From positions 8,320,264 to 8,384,263 of the forward strand of contig CM055754.1 of the NCBI GenBank assembly GCA_029465975.1: DNA of 64,000 bases, given 5' to 3'. This stretch comes from Dallia pectoralis. Lineage: Eukaryota > Chordata > Actinopteri > Esociformes > Umbridae. The notes under the pieces were generated by a model. The model saw nothing but the letters and a program-made list of their open reading frames with translations. It had not been told where the DNA came from and searched no databases. This document shows, piece after piece, positions 1 through 11,900 of this stretch (position 1 is the stretch's first letter; every line of letters begins with the position of its first letter). A program made the translations under genes and the position numbers.

Positions 1-114
1 CTTGAGAATAATTTTTCCAAATTGTTGCATGTGTCCTATGCCACTGATATCCCAAGGCCAGGAGTTTCTGAAAATATAAAAACAGCATCCTCTTTCAGTG
101 AGGATGAGTTTTGA
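1..114 (+). CDS. possible 3'-terminal coding piece of an upstream gene (partial)
   Basis: Frame 1 is open from the first base of the window to a TGA at 112-114 (37 codons), ending in an acidic, serine-rich tail (Ser-Glu-Asp-Glu-Phe). AATAAA signals follow at 176-181, 834-839 and 956-961, which would suit a 3' UTR. I do not recognise the family. It does not match the C-terminus I recall for SPATA7 or the zinc-finger end of ZC3H14, the usual neighbours of PTPN21 in mammals. An open frame this short can occur by chance, so the call is tentative. Confidence 0.3.
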   Translation, partial: LENNFSKLLHVSYATDIPRPGVSENIKTASSFSEDEF

Positions 115-1670
115 TATTATTTGTTATTTGATGATTACTTTTAAGTGAACTGTATGTATTATTTTTATATCTGAAAATAAACATATCTACAGCAATATTA
201 AAAATATTGCTTGGGGCATTTTTAATGCTAAGACATTTAGCTAAGAAATTCTTTATTAGTAAATCTATAGAGATATTTTCAATTGAAATGTGTTTATATA
301 TATTTCTTACTAAAATTTCTATTGCTATTCAGGGCACTATATTGCCTTGGAGATTTACACTACAGTATTGACCAATATTTATTTGCATTATTACAGTGAT
401 TATAACAAACTAGACCAGAAATGTACTTAATGGTATATATTTATCAGATATAAAGTAGCATTTTTTTAATTTGAATAAATTAATTTGCACTGTTTACAGA
501 CACTGCACTCTGACCTTTATCTTAACTGTGACCTTGGCTTTTTTCATGTTACCAATGAAACATTTTGTTTTTATGAACTACCTCTGTCATCTGCACAAAT
601 GTCAATTTTGTTCTACTGGGGTTCAAAAAATAACCACAGTATCACATTTTGTATGTTACATAATCCTGGCATAAATATGGTGTAATAGAATGGGTGTACT
701 AATGTTTTAGCACAACAAAATAGCTTTTCTGCTAAATTGACTAGCATGAATTCATTTTTCAGTCAGATTTCTTAAATTAAGTTACTTTTACCAATGAATT
801 TTTTTAAATTTTGCTCCAGTATCCATTTGTCCAAATAAAGACTACTTTTCAGGGGGTGAAAACGTACGTATTACATATGACAGTCTGAGAATGCATTTCT
901 ACTAACAAATGTTTGACTTTTTTGTGTTCAAATGTGGTGTTTATTTGAATTGTATAATAAACTGCATATTATGCGAATTTATAATGTATCTTATCTGATT
1001 TTCTAATCTATCAGATAACAGTAGGAGAGAGCTGTCCATATGTCGTTGCCATGTGGGTTCGATTCCCGCATGGTTCCTTTGCAGCACTCCTCTATCTAAA
1101 CCATTTTATCTATTTTTCAAATATTGCATTAAAGTGCCAAAAAATATCTTTACAAATATATATCTCCTAGCCAGATTTTTTTCCACAGAAATCTGCTTGA
1201 TAAATAATTAATGTAGCCTATGGGTATTGCCTACATAATGATGACAGATGATTAAAATATTAATGGATTTATGTTACTATCCACTTTTTTATTTAGCCAT
1301 AACTGTACAAATGTAAATAATATAGGTTGCCTTTTAATGTGTAAATATTTTGTCACAAAGCTTATTTGTGTTACGGGTTACCAGTCCTGGGATATTACCT
1401 GACTAGTTAAATGTTTAAAGAGAAGGTGAGGTCAAGATACGTTCCTAATACGTATTCCGTATCATTAGCTTGGCATTCCAGCTGTCTGATGTCATGGTCT
1501 CAAAATCTGCAGTGTATCACGCCGCCTTTACAGAAGTAATTCAACTCTATCAAAATAATTCAGACACTAAAAACCACAATAGACCAGAATATTATATGTA
1601 ATGTACATGTATATTGTTTTGTTCGCTATTAAAACAGGCAAGTAACATTTATACACATATTTTCTTAAAA
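115..1670. other. AT-rich intergenic or 3' UTR stretch
   Basis: No convincing coding sequence. It holds three AATAAA hexamers and a tRNA T-arm-like hairpin (1049-1073). The two overlapping short open frames at 471-685 show no recognisable protein. Confidence 0.5.
1049..1073 (+). repeat. tRNA B-box/T-arm-like hairpin, probably a SINE relic
   Basis: A perfect RNA polymerase III B-box core (GGTTCGATTCC) sits in the loop of a 9-bp stem with a 7-nt loop TTCGATT. No A-box, D-arm or acceptor stem is seen at the right distance, so this is not an intact tRNA gene. The likely origin is the head of a tRNA-derived SINE. Confidence 0.4.
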
Positions 1671-1674
1671 AATA

Positions 1675-1746
1675 GACCCGCGGATGTAGAGGTTCATACA
1701 CACTTGTTGCTCTTTTTCGGCCGGAAGTGACGTACGCGTTAGCTAG

Positions 1747-1778
<32 letters not shown>

Positions 1779-1926
1779 TTTCAACATGCGCATTCCAAAC
1801 TAAACATCAAGGAAACTTTTTCGGTATTTGACAAAACTATTATGGTTATTTGCAGATTTGGATGTATTTACAATATGAAAATGGACAGCTTTTGCGTTTG
1901 ACGAAGAACAGTGATACATCAACAAG
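1675..1926 (+). promoter_or_regulatory. ptpn21: putative ptpn21 promoter and non-coding first exon
   Basis: Compared with its AT-rich surroundings this stretch is richer in CpG (CCGCGG, CGGCCGGAAGTGACGTACGCG). It contains an ETS-type CCGGAAGT next to a CRE-like TGACGTA, a common arrangement in TATA-less vertebrate promoters. A (TG)n tract follows at about 1748-1777. A good splice donor (AACAAG|GTAACA, exon end 1926) could join to the acceptor at 5868/5869 that precedes the start-codon exon. The transcription start and the existence of this exon are inference. Confidence 0.35.
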
Positions 1927-2404
1927 GTAACAGTGTAATTATTTGCAAGGATTTTTTAAACTTGTGCCGGTGATGATGGGGAACCCGTTTTAAACGACGT
2001 TACTATGCTACTAGCGAGCCTCGCTGCTACCACGCTAAGTGCATTAGCTAGCTAACTTTATATTGGCTTAAATATGTATTTATTTGTCTAGCTGCCTTTA
2101 CACAAAATAGCTTGTTGGCTTGCATCTACCCCGTTAATAAACTATTGTTTTAACGCTAAACTTTACTGTTGTGGCAACGTAGCTAAATTGCCAAATTAGT
2201 ACGTCTAGGCTTAGCCAAATAACTTGTTAGCTGCCCTAGTAAACTAACCTCGGAAATATGCTTTTTGTGGATACTTTCGGTCTCTAGTATAATCTGGTTC
2301 TGGCTAACCTTTGTGGATTGTTGTAATATGTTATATTAGTTGGCTAGCATAGGCCTTCAATCTCTCTGTAACGGGTTGACCAAATCTGGGGCAAACTGTC
2401 ACTG

Positions 2405-2803
2405 TACTGTCAGCATTCCATGTTGATCTGTTATTCCAGTGAGTGGGGAATGTCTAGTACAGTATTGTTTACCACTGCACTGTCAACATTCCATGTTGAT
2501 CTGTTATTCCAGTGTGTGGGGAATGTCTAGTACAGTATTGTTTACCACTGCACTGTCAACATTCCATGTTGATCTGTTATTCCAGTGTGTGGGGAATGTC
2601 TAGTACAGTATTGTTTACCACTGCACTGTCAACATTCCATGTTGATCTGTTATTCCAGTGTGTGGGGAATGTCTAGTACAGTATTGTTTACCACTGCACT
2701 GTCAACATTCCATGTTGATCTGTTATTCCAGTGTGTGGGGAATGTCTAGTACAGTATTGTTTACCACTGCACTGTCAACATTCCATGTTGATCTGTTATT
2801 CCA
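2405..2803. repeat. 73-bp minisatellite, about 5.5 copies
   Basis: The unit begins CTGTCAACATTCCATGTTGA and includes GTGTGGGGAATGTCTAGTAC. Phase markers at 2414 and 2487 give a 73-bp period, and later copies are nearly identical, so the array is young. It lies between the presumed promoter and the first coding exon of ptpn21. Short open frames here are by-products of the repeat. Confidence 0.95.
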
Positions 2804-3564
2804 TTCATTTTTTAAAACACATATTTGTCAAGTTCGTCAGTAAAATACGTACGTGGTTATTTTAAGTTGCTATTTTTTTTATTCAGTTTGTATTTCACTG
2901 TTACGAATGCGTTATAGTAGTTAATTGTAACTGTACGTGACAGAAACAAAATGGTTTGCGTTAGTGTTTCACATTACCACTCTCAAAATGTATCTGAACA
3001 AATTATAAATGACTTTACAGGGTGATGTCAATCATATTTATGTTGAGTGCATTGTCCATTTCACTCATAGCACCTGTACCAGCTGTGATAAGTCAGTCAG
3101 TCGTTCATTTACTAATTTTATCTTCAGACCTCAGCCAAGGCTCAATTTGCTTGTGTACAGATTTGAGGGGTGCCAGCTGCTACAAAGATTTCACCTGATA
3201 GAACTGGGATCACAGGCCAGTGTTATATTTAGTGGATTATGCATTATGTTTATGCATTCCGCTATCCTCAGTGCTATCAATCAAAATGTTTCGGATGAAA
3301 ACTGTCTGTAACCAAAAGGCAAGCCCTTTTCTCTATAGCGATTTTTCTGTAATTTGATAAACTTTGTCCCGGCATTTGGTTTGATAGCAAACGAATTGTT
3401 TATTTTCCCCTACCTACCTAGCTAACACAAATTAGATATTCGAGTGTATGCCCAAAATTGGGCGGTACAGGAAGAACAGACAATACATACCCGGCAACCC
3501 TGGCACTGTGTTCATTACCTAGCATGTAATGAGTGTGCATATTCTACAAATCATTGGAAAAACC

Positions 3565-3840
3565 AAAGGAAAGTGTCTCAGTAATGTTTTGGGCCACCCC
3601 AAGCTGCCAGAACAGCTTCAATGTGCCTTGGCATAGATTTACATAGTCTCTGGAACACTACTGGTGTGATTGAACACCATTCATTGAAATACATTCCCTA
3701 ATTTGGTGTTTTGTGTATGGTGGTGGAGAACACTTGTCTAACAGGTCTGCCCAAAATGTCCCATAGATCTTCTAAGGGGTTGAGATCTGGCGAATGCCGA
3801 GACCATACCATATTCTTCACATTGCTTTCATACTTATCAT
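3565..3840 (-). mobile_element. Tc1-like transposon remnant (3' end of transposase)
   Basis: Read on the minus strand, this encodes the familiar C-terminal part of a Tc1-type DDE transposase: the region around the last catalytic residue (pattern SPDLNPLEDLW), then a tail resembling SMPRHIEAVLAAWGG. Frameshifts and stops interrupt it. Further flanking sequence up to about 4,140 may belong to the element but cannot be assigned. Confidence 0.6.
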
Positions 3841-5124
3841 ACCATTAATTGACCCACTTGTGAATCGGGGCATATTCACCTTTGAAGAGACACAATAATT
3901 GAGTATTTTTCAAGGTCACTTGTATTCTTTCCTTAAGCTTGGTCAGCATTTTTTTATCCAAACCACAGCTCATGGTAGGATGTTAATTGTATGATGCGGT
4001 GCACATATATGGAAGCATCTGCATTTGTTATGTTCCTCTCAAGCTGAACCTGCTATTCATTTTCCCTTGTTCATCACAAACAGTTGTTCCTATTTAGCTG
4101 TTTGTTTGTAATCAATCCATCACTCATTTTGAGTCATTTAAGTCATCATTTAATGTTACAAACTGAAAGATAAAAAGTCACATTTATTATATGAATAAGA
4201 CTAAATTAAACAAATGTGTCCCAAAGTAAAAGCTGAGGAAATTCTGTATACCTTCCACCACCCTCTGCACATGAATAAAAATACAGATGGAATCCTCTAC
4301 ATATTTCAGTCATCGGTGCAAATTGGCTGAACAAATAATAGAATAGAATAGAACGCCACTGTATGTATGTTATGTGTCTTTGAAATGTACCTAGCTTTAC
4401 GAAGTGCATAACTGTTCATTGTAATAGTTCATTATTATCGTGACTTATTGCCTAAAAAAGAGTTGGCTTGCAAAAAATGATAATGCTTTGGATTAATACT
4501 TATCTGCTAGTTTCTCTTCCTGATTCAAAATCATGGCCTTGCTAGTTGACGTTTCCTGATGTTAGTTGTGTCTTCTGGTATTTGCATGCATTCAGGGATA
4601 TGTTGTGCCTTAATCCAATGCTTTTTAATGATCTTAAGGTGTTTCTTTTGCCACTGCATGTAAACACAGAGTAAACAACATTGGCAGTGTGTACAGCAAA
4701 TGGCAGATTTCCATATAGGTCTACTCTATAGATTTACTCTAGCGCTGATTGCCTATGGTGCTACGATCTTGGGAAGCTGCGTGAGTGACATGTTTTTTTC
4801 CTTCCAGTGTCGTTGTTTTCAGACGCAAATAAACTTTTGTACTCAACATTTTGTATTTCCTACTCTACATAATTATCACAAATGCCTTACATTCTTTAAA
4901 AGTATGGAAACGGGAGAAGGACAATCATCTGTGTAATCGCTTTTCAGGGAACTTGCAAAGCGCCTACAGGGCGTTTCTTACAGTACTGGAATATATTTAA
5001 ATAAAATGTAATTGTTTAAATGCATTCTGTATACCCTTGAAGCTAACAAGCTTTCACGTTTTTTTTTTTAAATTAATTTACTCAGCCATTTAATTAACAA
5101 ATCTCTTTAATGTATTTAGGGATG

Positions 5125-5260
5125 TACCGATGCATCGACGGTACATTGATATTGGCCGATGTTTGCCTTGTTGACTGACATCGGCCAATCAGCAAGTTAA
5201 AAATACATTAGTCGATGGCAGTGGCCGATGTTTAAAGGTTGTGTCTCATGAAATTTGTGT
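5125..5260. repeat. degenerate interspersed repeat, hAT-like end
   Basis: The motifs GATGTACCGATGCATCGACGG and repeated ATCGGCC / GGCCGAT words match the style of fish repeats beginning 'gggatgcaccgat...atcggcc'. No coding capacity remains. The family assignment is from memory and weak. Confidence 0.3.
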
Positions 5261-5989
5261 AGAGAGTAAAAATTTTATTGAATTTAATCTGTGCTGAATC
5301 ACTTTAAAATAGTTTTTTTTGTAATTTAGATTTTTTTTGTGTCCATCACATAGTGAACTAAGATGTTCTTCTGGTCATCAAAATGTTGTCACTGTGCTTT
5401 TTGAATAAATCTATTTGTTGGAGCATTGCAGACTATCTTTTATTATTACCATTGTTCGCTTGTTCCTGCACCTGATGAGTTGGAGGTGTATGTTTTTATC
5501 TTTTCTTGCCAATACCATTGGACAGCAATAACTATATTTGGCATATTAAATGAAACTGCATCCAATAAGCTGGGCATCACTTTCATTTTGAGAGATTTGC
5601 CTCTTCCAGTGTTCACTAGTGGTCAGCCTTTTGAGCTACCGGTTTTTGTAGCGGTCAAGCTCACCAGGCAACATTTTGATCAAGTTGTCAAATGTGTGTA
5701 AGGGTAGGCTAAAAAGCCCTGCACACCCTGTTGTAAATAACAAATACAAAATCATTTTGTATAACAATGATACTGCTGTTTTTAGTTTGTAATAATAAAG
5801 AAGATGTTTTACTTTGTCATTGTGAATCATTTAAATTGTCTAATGCATCCCTTTTTCTTCTCTTGTAGAGGTCCATGTATCCAGGCATGGGTGGGCTCTT
5901 ATCCACTCTCTTTCCGATGGGCTCAGTTTAAAAAGGTGACACACATTTCTGGATCAAGGAAGGACTCCTTTATCGAAGGACATTGAAAC

Positions 5990-8900
5990 ATGCCCTTGCC
6001 ATTTGGCATAAAGCTCAAAAGAACTCGAAGGTACACCGTATCAAGCAAGAGCTGCCTGGTCACGCGCATTCAGCTGCTCAATGGCGAATTCGTCGAGTTT
6101 ACTCTTTCCGTGGAGAGCACCGGGCAGGAATGTTTGGAAGCGGTTGCGCAGAGACTCGAGTTACGAGAGGTGTGTATGCTTATGCGAAGCAACTGCTAAA
6201 GGCTGATTGTTGTTCAATGTGTTTGCGATTGCTCATCCAAACTGGGCGGCTGTTTCGGTTTACGTTTTTGTGGCCTGATATGATGTTCTCTCATTGTTTG
6301 ACAATGGAGGGACAATTGGAATACTGGAATGTATCCTATTGTCACGGTGTTATTGAAAGAGTAATTTGTTTCATTTAAAGGGCATTCTGTCAAGTTGGGC
6401 TAGGATTGTTGACAAATTGGGCTAGACATGCACAAGAGGACACTCCCTTGTCATGCACACACCTTTGCTGGAATTACTTTGAATCTCACATCAATAGCTT
6501 TTGCACTTTTTTTTGCTAACTGCAAAACCTAGAGTTACTGTCCAGTAGGTTCTCTCTAACACTAATCTAGCACACCTTCCTCTATGATTTAACCCTGCAG
6601 GAAAATGTTTGGGCATCCCCGCATTAGGAGATAATCTTTCTTTTCCAATAATGTGGTTATGTATGGAGGTCTTCAGTTTAAAGACTGAAAGACTTTAGGA
6701 GAGGCTATTAAAATAAACATCTTCTAATATTTATTGTATATCAATAACAAGGAATATATAATGGAATGTTTTGGCTTTGCTATCTGTTAATCTAGAATAT
6801 GCTAGAAATTGAATTGCAATTTCTTAAAAAACTAAATTGAACATACCATTGTGGTAATTTATAAGACATTATTTAGAAGAACTTGTATCCAGGACAAACT
6901 ACTGGTGACCATTGGAACCACAACAGTTTTACCATTGTGACTCATGGATTTAAGCGAGTAATCTTTTGGCACGTCTCCGGCAATTTTGCTATCTACCACA
7001 TTTTATCATTAGCAATAGTGTTACTGTAATCAGGGCTGTCATATAGTCAGGCTTGGGGCCAAACTCCCATTATCACAAACAATACTGTTTAACACCCATT
7101 CATTGTGCGATCCACCCTGCTCTACTCCAGCAGACAGTCACAAGACTCAACAGGAAGGGCTGCACAGCACTCTGTAACTCTCCTTTTCAGTTTGTCTGCC
7201 AAGTTAATGTCTTTACCATGCATGCGTTAAAGTAACGGGACACATTTGCTTTTTGAATTAAACAAACTGACATTTAATACACGGGTCCTCTCAGCGTAGT
7301 ACAATGCGGGAAAAAATATGCTTCAAGAGTTATCTGTCCCGAAAGTCTTTATTAGAGGAATTTGGTTATCATGAAAATGTTCTGTACACTATCATAACTT
7401 TCAATTTTCTCATATTGGCACATTTTAAAGATGAATACTGCGAGTTTTGTTGGTTAAATGAAATTCTTGTTACAATGAAGAATGTTTTAAGATGATTGTA
7501 TCACAAATAATTGAAGCATCGAACCCTAGTTTGAACTTTAGCAAACAATCTAGTTTCAAAACATCCACATGCATCTCCACTGTAGTTGGGCACTTGGAAT
7601 TCCACCAGTTCAAAGCTATAGTTAGTCAGTTGATTTTTTTATTATTAAGTCTATCTGTACTATATATGTAAATATATCTACGTAGTGCAGCCATATGTAC
7701 ATTTGCTCTAGTAATACTGTTTAGACTATAGTAATAGCTGTCATACAGTTGCTTTACCCTTTTAAATGCTTTCATATAGAAATTGAGAAAAATATAGTGA
7801 TATATTTTGTTACCGTCTGTGCTTCAAATTATATTGTGATATATACAGTGTATCCAGAAAGTATTTTCAGCCCTTCACTTTTTCTACATTTTGTTATGTT
7901 ACAGCCTTATTCCAAAATGGAAACCTCTGGAGCAGGTTTTCATCAAGCAATGTCTCTGTACATTGCTGCATTAATCTTTACCTCGACTTCAATACTCCTG
8001 ACTAATCTCCCAGTTCCTGTCGCTGAAAAATATCCCCACAGCATGATGCTGCCACCACCATGCTTCACTGTAGGGATGGTACTGTCTAGGAGATAAGCGG
8101 TGCTTGGTTTTCCTGCAGACATAACCCATTGAAATTCAAGTTAAAGAGTTCAATCTTTGTTAAATCAGACCAGAGAATCTTGTTTCTCATGGTCTTGAGA
8201 GTCTTTCAGGTGTATTTTGGCAAACTCCAGGAGGGCTGTCAAGTGCCTTTCACTAAGAAATGGCTTCAGTCTGACCACTCTACCATACAGGCCTGATTGG
8301 TGGAGTGCTGCAGAGATGGTTGTCCTTCTGGAAGGTTCTCCTCATTTCCCAGACCAACGCTGGAACTCTGTCAGAGTGACCATCGGGTTCTTGGACACCT
8401 GTTTGACTAAGACCCTTTTCCCCATGTCGATCAGTTTGGCTCGAGGGAAAGTCCTGATGGTTCCAAACTTTTTTTCCATTTACAAATGATAGAGGCGACT
8501 GGGCTCATTGGGACCTTCAATGCTGCAAATATTTTTCTGTATCCTTTCCGAGATCTGTGCCTCAATACAATCCTGTCTTTGAGATCTACTGAAAATTTCT
8601 TGAACTTCATGGCTTGGTGTTTGCTCCGACATGCACTATCAACGGTGGGACCTAGTATAGACATGTGTGTGCCTTTCCAAATCATGTCCAATCAACTGTA
8701 ATTACAACAGTTGGACTACATTTAATTAGTAGTTACATCTCAAGGATGATCAGTGGAAACAGTGAAATCAATTTTGAATGTCATGGCCAAGGTTGTGAAT
8801 GGTTGTGAATACTTGTGCACATGTGTGGTTTTTTTTGTTTTGGTTTTTTAACCGAAAAATGTTTTTCACTTAATCATTATTGGGTATTGTGTGTAGAATT

Positions 8901-11900
8901 TTGAGGAATAAAATGACTACTTTGAATACTTTCTGGATGCACTGTATTTCAGGCCAAACTGCCCAGTCCTAGCACAAGCCAATGTCCGCATATGACTGGT
9001 TTAGTCATAGTATAACATCCAAACCCAGCCATATACGTGATAGGTTCTCTGTTTGACAAAAAGTATGACGCAGTAATTTGGAACATTGCTTATTAGTTTT
9101 TTGTTTTGTATTCCCTGTGAATGGTGCTGAGGGTTTTTTACTGTTCAGAGAAAAAAGTAATTGTAGTTCACCAAACTTCCTGATAATCAATTGGATATTG
9201 CCTTATCCTCTAGATGGTGCTCTTTGTGCTAAACCTGCTTATTTGTTATTATGCTTTAGATTCAAATTCAGGAAGGGCTTGCCTCAGGATAAACCAACAA
9301 AATACTTTATTTGCTGCATTTATCATATCTAGGTAGAGTGATTGCTTCAGGTAATTTTCTCCACTTCTTTCCTAAAATTGCACTGAACTCTACATGTGAA
9401 GAGCCTGCTAGTTTTTGGAATACTCAAGCTTTGGTATTAAATATATCTACGTAGTGCAGCCATATGTACATTTGCTCTAGTAATACTGTTTAGACTATAG
9501 TAATAGCTGACATACAGTTGCTTTACCCTTTTAAATGCTTTCATATAGAAATTGAGAAAAATATAGTGATATATTTTGTTACCGTCTGTGCTTCAAATTA
9601 TATTGTGATATATACAGTGTATCCAGAAAGTATTTTCAGCGCTTCACTTTTTCTACATTTTGTTATGTTACAGCCTTATTCCAAAATGGAAACCTCTGGA
9701 GCAGGTTTTCATCAAGCAATGTCTCTGTACATTGCTGCATTAATCTTTACCTCGACTTCAATACTCCTGACTAATCTCCCAGTTCCTGTCGCTGAAAAAT
9801 ATCCCCACAGCATGATGCTGCCACCACCATGCTTCACTGTAGGGATGGTACTGTCTAGGAGATAAGCGGTGCTTGGTTTTCCTGCAGACATAACCCATTG
9901 AAATTCAAGTTAAAGAGTTCAATCTTTGTTAAATCAGACCAGAGAATCTTGTTTCTCATGGTCTTGAGAGTCTTTCAGGTGTATTTTGGCAAACTCCAGG
10001 AGGGCTGTCAAGTGCCTTTCACTAAGAAATGGCTTCAGTCTGACCACTCTACCATACAGGCCTGATTGGTGGAGTGCTGCAGAGATGGTTGTCCTTCTGG
10101 AAGGTTCTCCTCATTTCCCAGACCAACGCTGGAACTCTGTCAGAGTGACCATCGGGTTCTTGGACACCTGTTTGACTAAGACTAAATTGAGAAAAATATA
10201 GTGATATATTTTGTTACCGTCTGTGCTTCAAATTATATTGTGATATATACAGTGTATCCAGAAAGTATTTTCAGCGCTTCACTTTTTCTACATTTTGTTA
10301 TGTTACAGCCTTATTCCAAAATGGGATGGTATTGTCTAGGAGATGAACAGATATATTAAAAGGTGTGGGGGTTGCTTTAGTCCCCCTTTGTATTAATGTT
10401 GTGATGTACAATAGGGGTCTTCATAAAGTTAACATGTGCATTTCCTAATTTCTATGATAGCTAGCTAAGTAACATTAGCTCTGTGGGACTGGGGAAGTGT
10501 GTTTCACAGCGTACATTAAGGAGGCTTTGATTTAGCTCCATGATTTGCTTACAGAAACCTACTTTCTGGGTATCTTTGTTGGCTGGTTTAAAGCACAGTC
10601 CTTGCATAAAATATATTGTTTTCATTTCAGCAATAATAACAGAATATTTGGCATATGTATTTAGAATGTATGTGTTTCCTGATAATGGTGTGTTGTCTGA
10701 TGGTGATCTCCCACTAAAGCTGGAACCAGCAGGTTTTACTTATTTCTTTATGAGAAATGTGATTGGTAGGTACAAATTGTAAATATGAACTTTGATTTCA
10801 TTTGTTTTACTCGTATTAGAAAATATTGGCAGTTTAAGGGATGCCTAGTGAACTTAGCCTATATAGAGTGGCCTTGTTGTATTAAGAACCGGTCCTGTAA
10901 TGAAAGGTTGTTCTTTAGAGGCGGAAAGTTAAAACATCTGTTATTCTGTTCCTGAGGAAAGCAGATAACCCTAAATTGCTGAAATGTTCTCAGTCAACTA
11001 ACCTGGTAAAATTAAGGTAAAAATATATTACAATTGGTCAACTAAAATAAGTGAGACATTTCAGTGTTCTCTATCCAGCCATTAGGATGTCATTTTGCCT
11101 ACGTTTAAAAAATGTCTGTCCTCGCCAGATAACCTACTTCAGCCTGTGGTACTTCAACAAGCAGAACCAGCAGCGATGGATCGATCTGGAAAAGCCCCTA
11201 AAGAAGCAGCTGGACAAGTATGGCCTGGAGCCCACCGTCTACTTTGGGGTGGTCTTTTATGTGTCCACAGTGGCCCAACTCCAGCAGGAGATCACCAGGT
11301 CAGCTATTGGCTCAACACAGAGGGGCCATAGATACTACTGTAGACTGCTGTCCTGGACAAAATGTTATCTCTGTGTGTTTCCTGGTTAACTTGAAGCAAC
11401 TGACAGTGCTTTGTTAACGTGTTCCGATCCCTGGCAAATTCTCAGATATTACAGAATTGCGAATGGTATGCTAACATTTATTAGTGACATTTTAAAACCC
11501 ACTCATGTTATGGGAAACATGATTCTTTTATTTATTTAAAAAAAATGTTGCTTGCATAAGTATTCAACCCTAATATGGTTGACAGGTGCATCATTACGAT
11601 ACTCCCAGGTTTTGTGTGACATTTAATTTAACTTTACACATGCATAAATTCTTCTAGATAATCCACCATCTAACTTAGTATTTTTTTGTTTTACATGTCT
11701 TTACGTTTTTCTCAGATTTGCTCAATAGTGAAATTGCCCAAGGGTCAATCTTCGATTTTGTTTACACACTTTCTGATTAACCAACCTCCTATACCTCCCT
11801 ACAGATATCAGTATTACCTCCAGTTGAAGAAAGACGTTTTGGAAGGCAGGATTCCTTGCTCCATAGAACAGGCCATCCGCCTGGCTGGTTTGGCAGTGCA

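Noticed and set aside
1035..1078. tRNA gene
   Set aside because: Only the T-arm/B-box is present; A-box, D-arm, anticodon arm and acceptor stem are not found.
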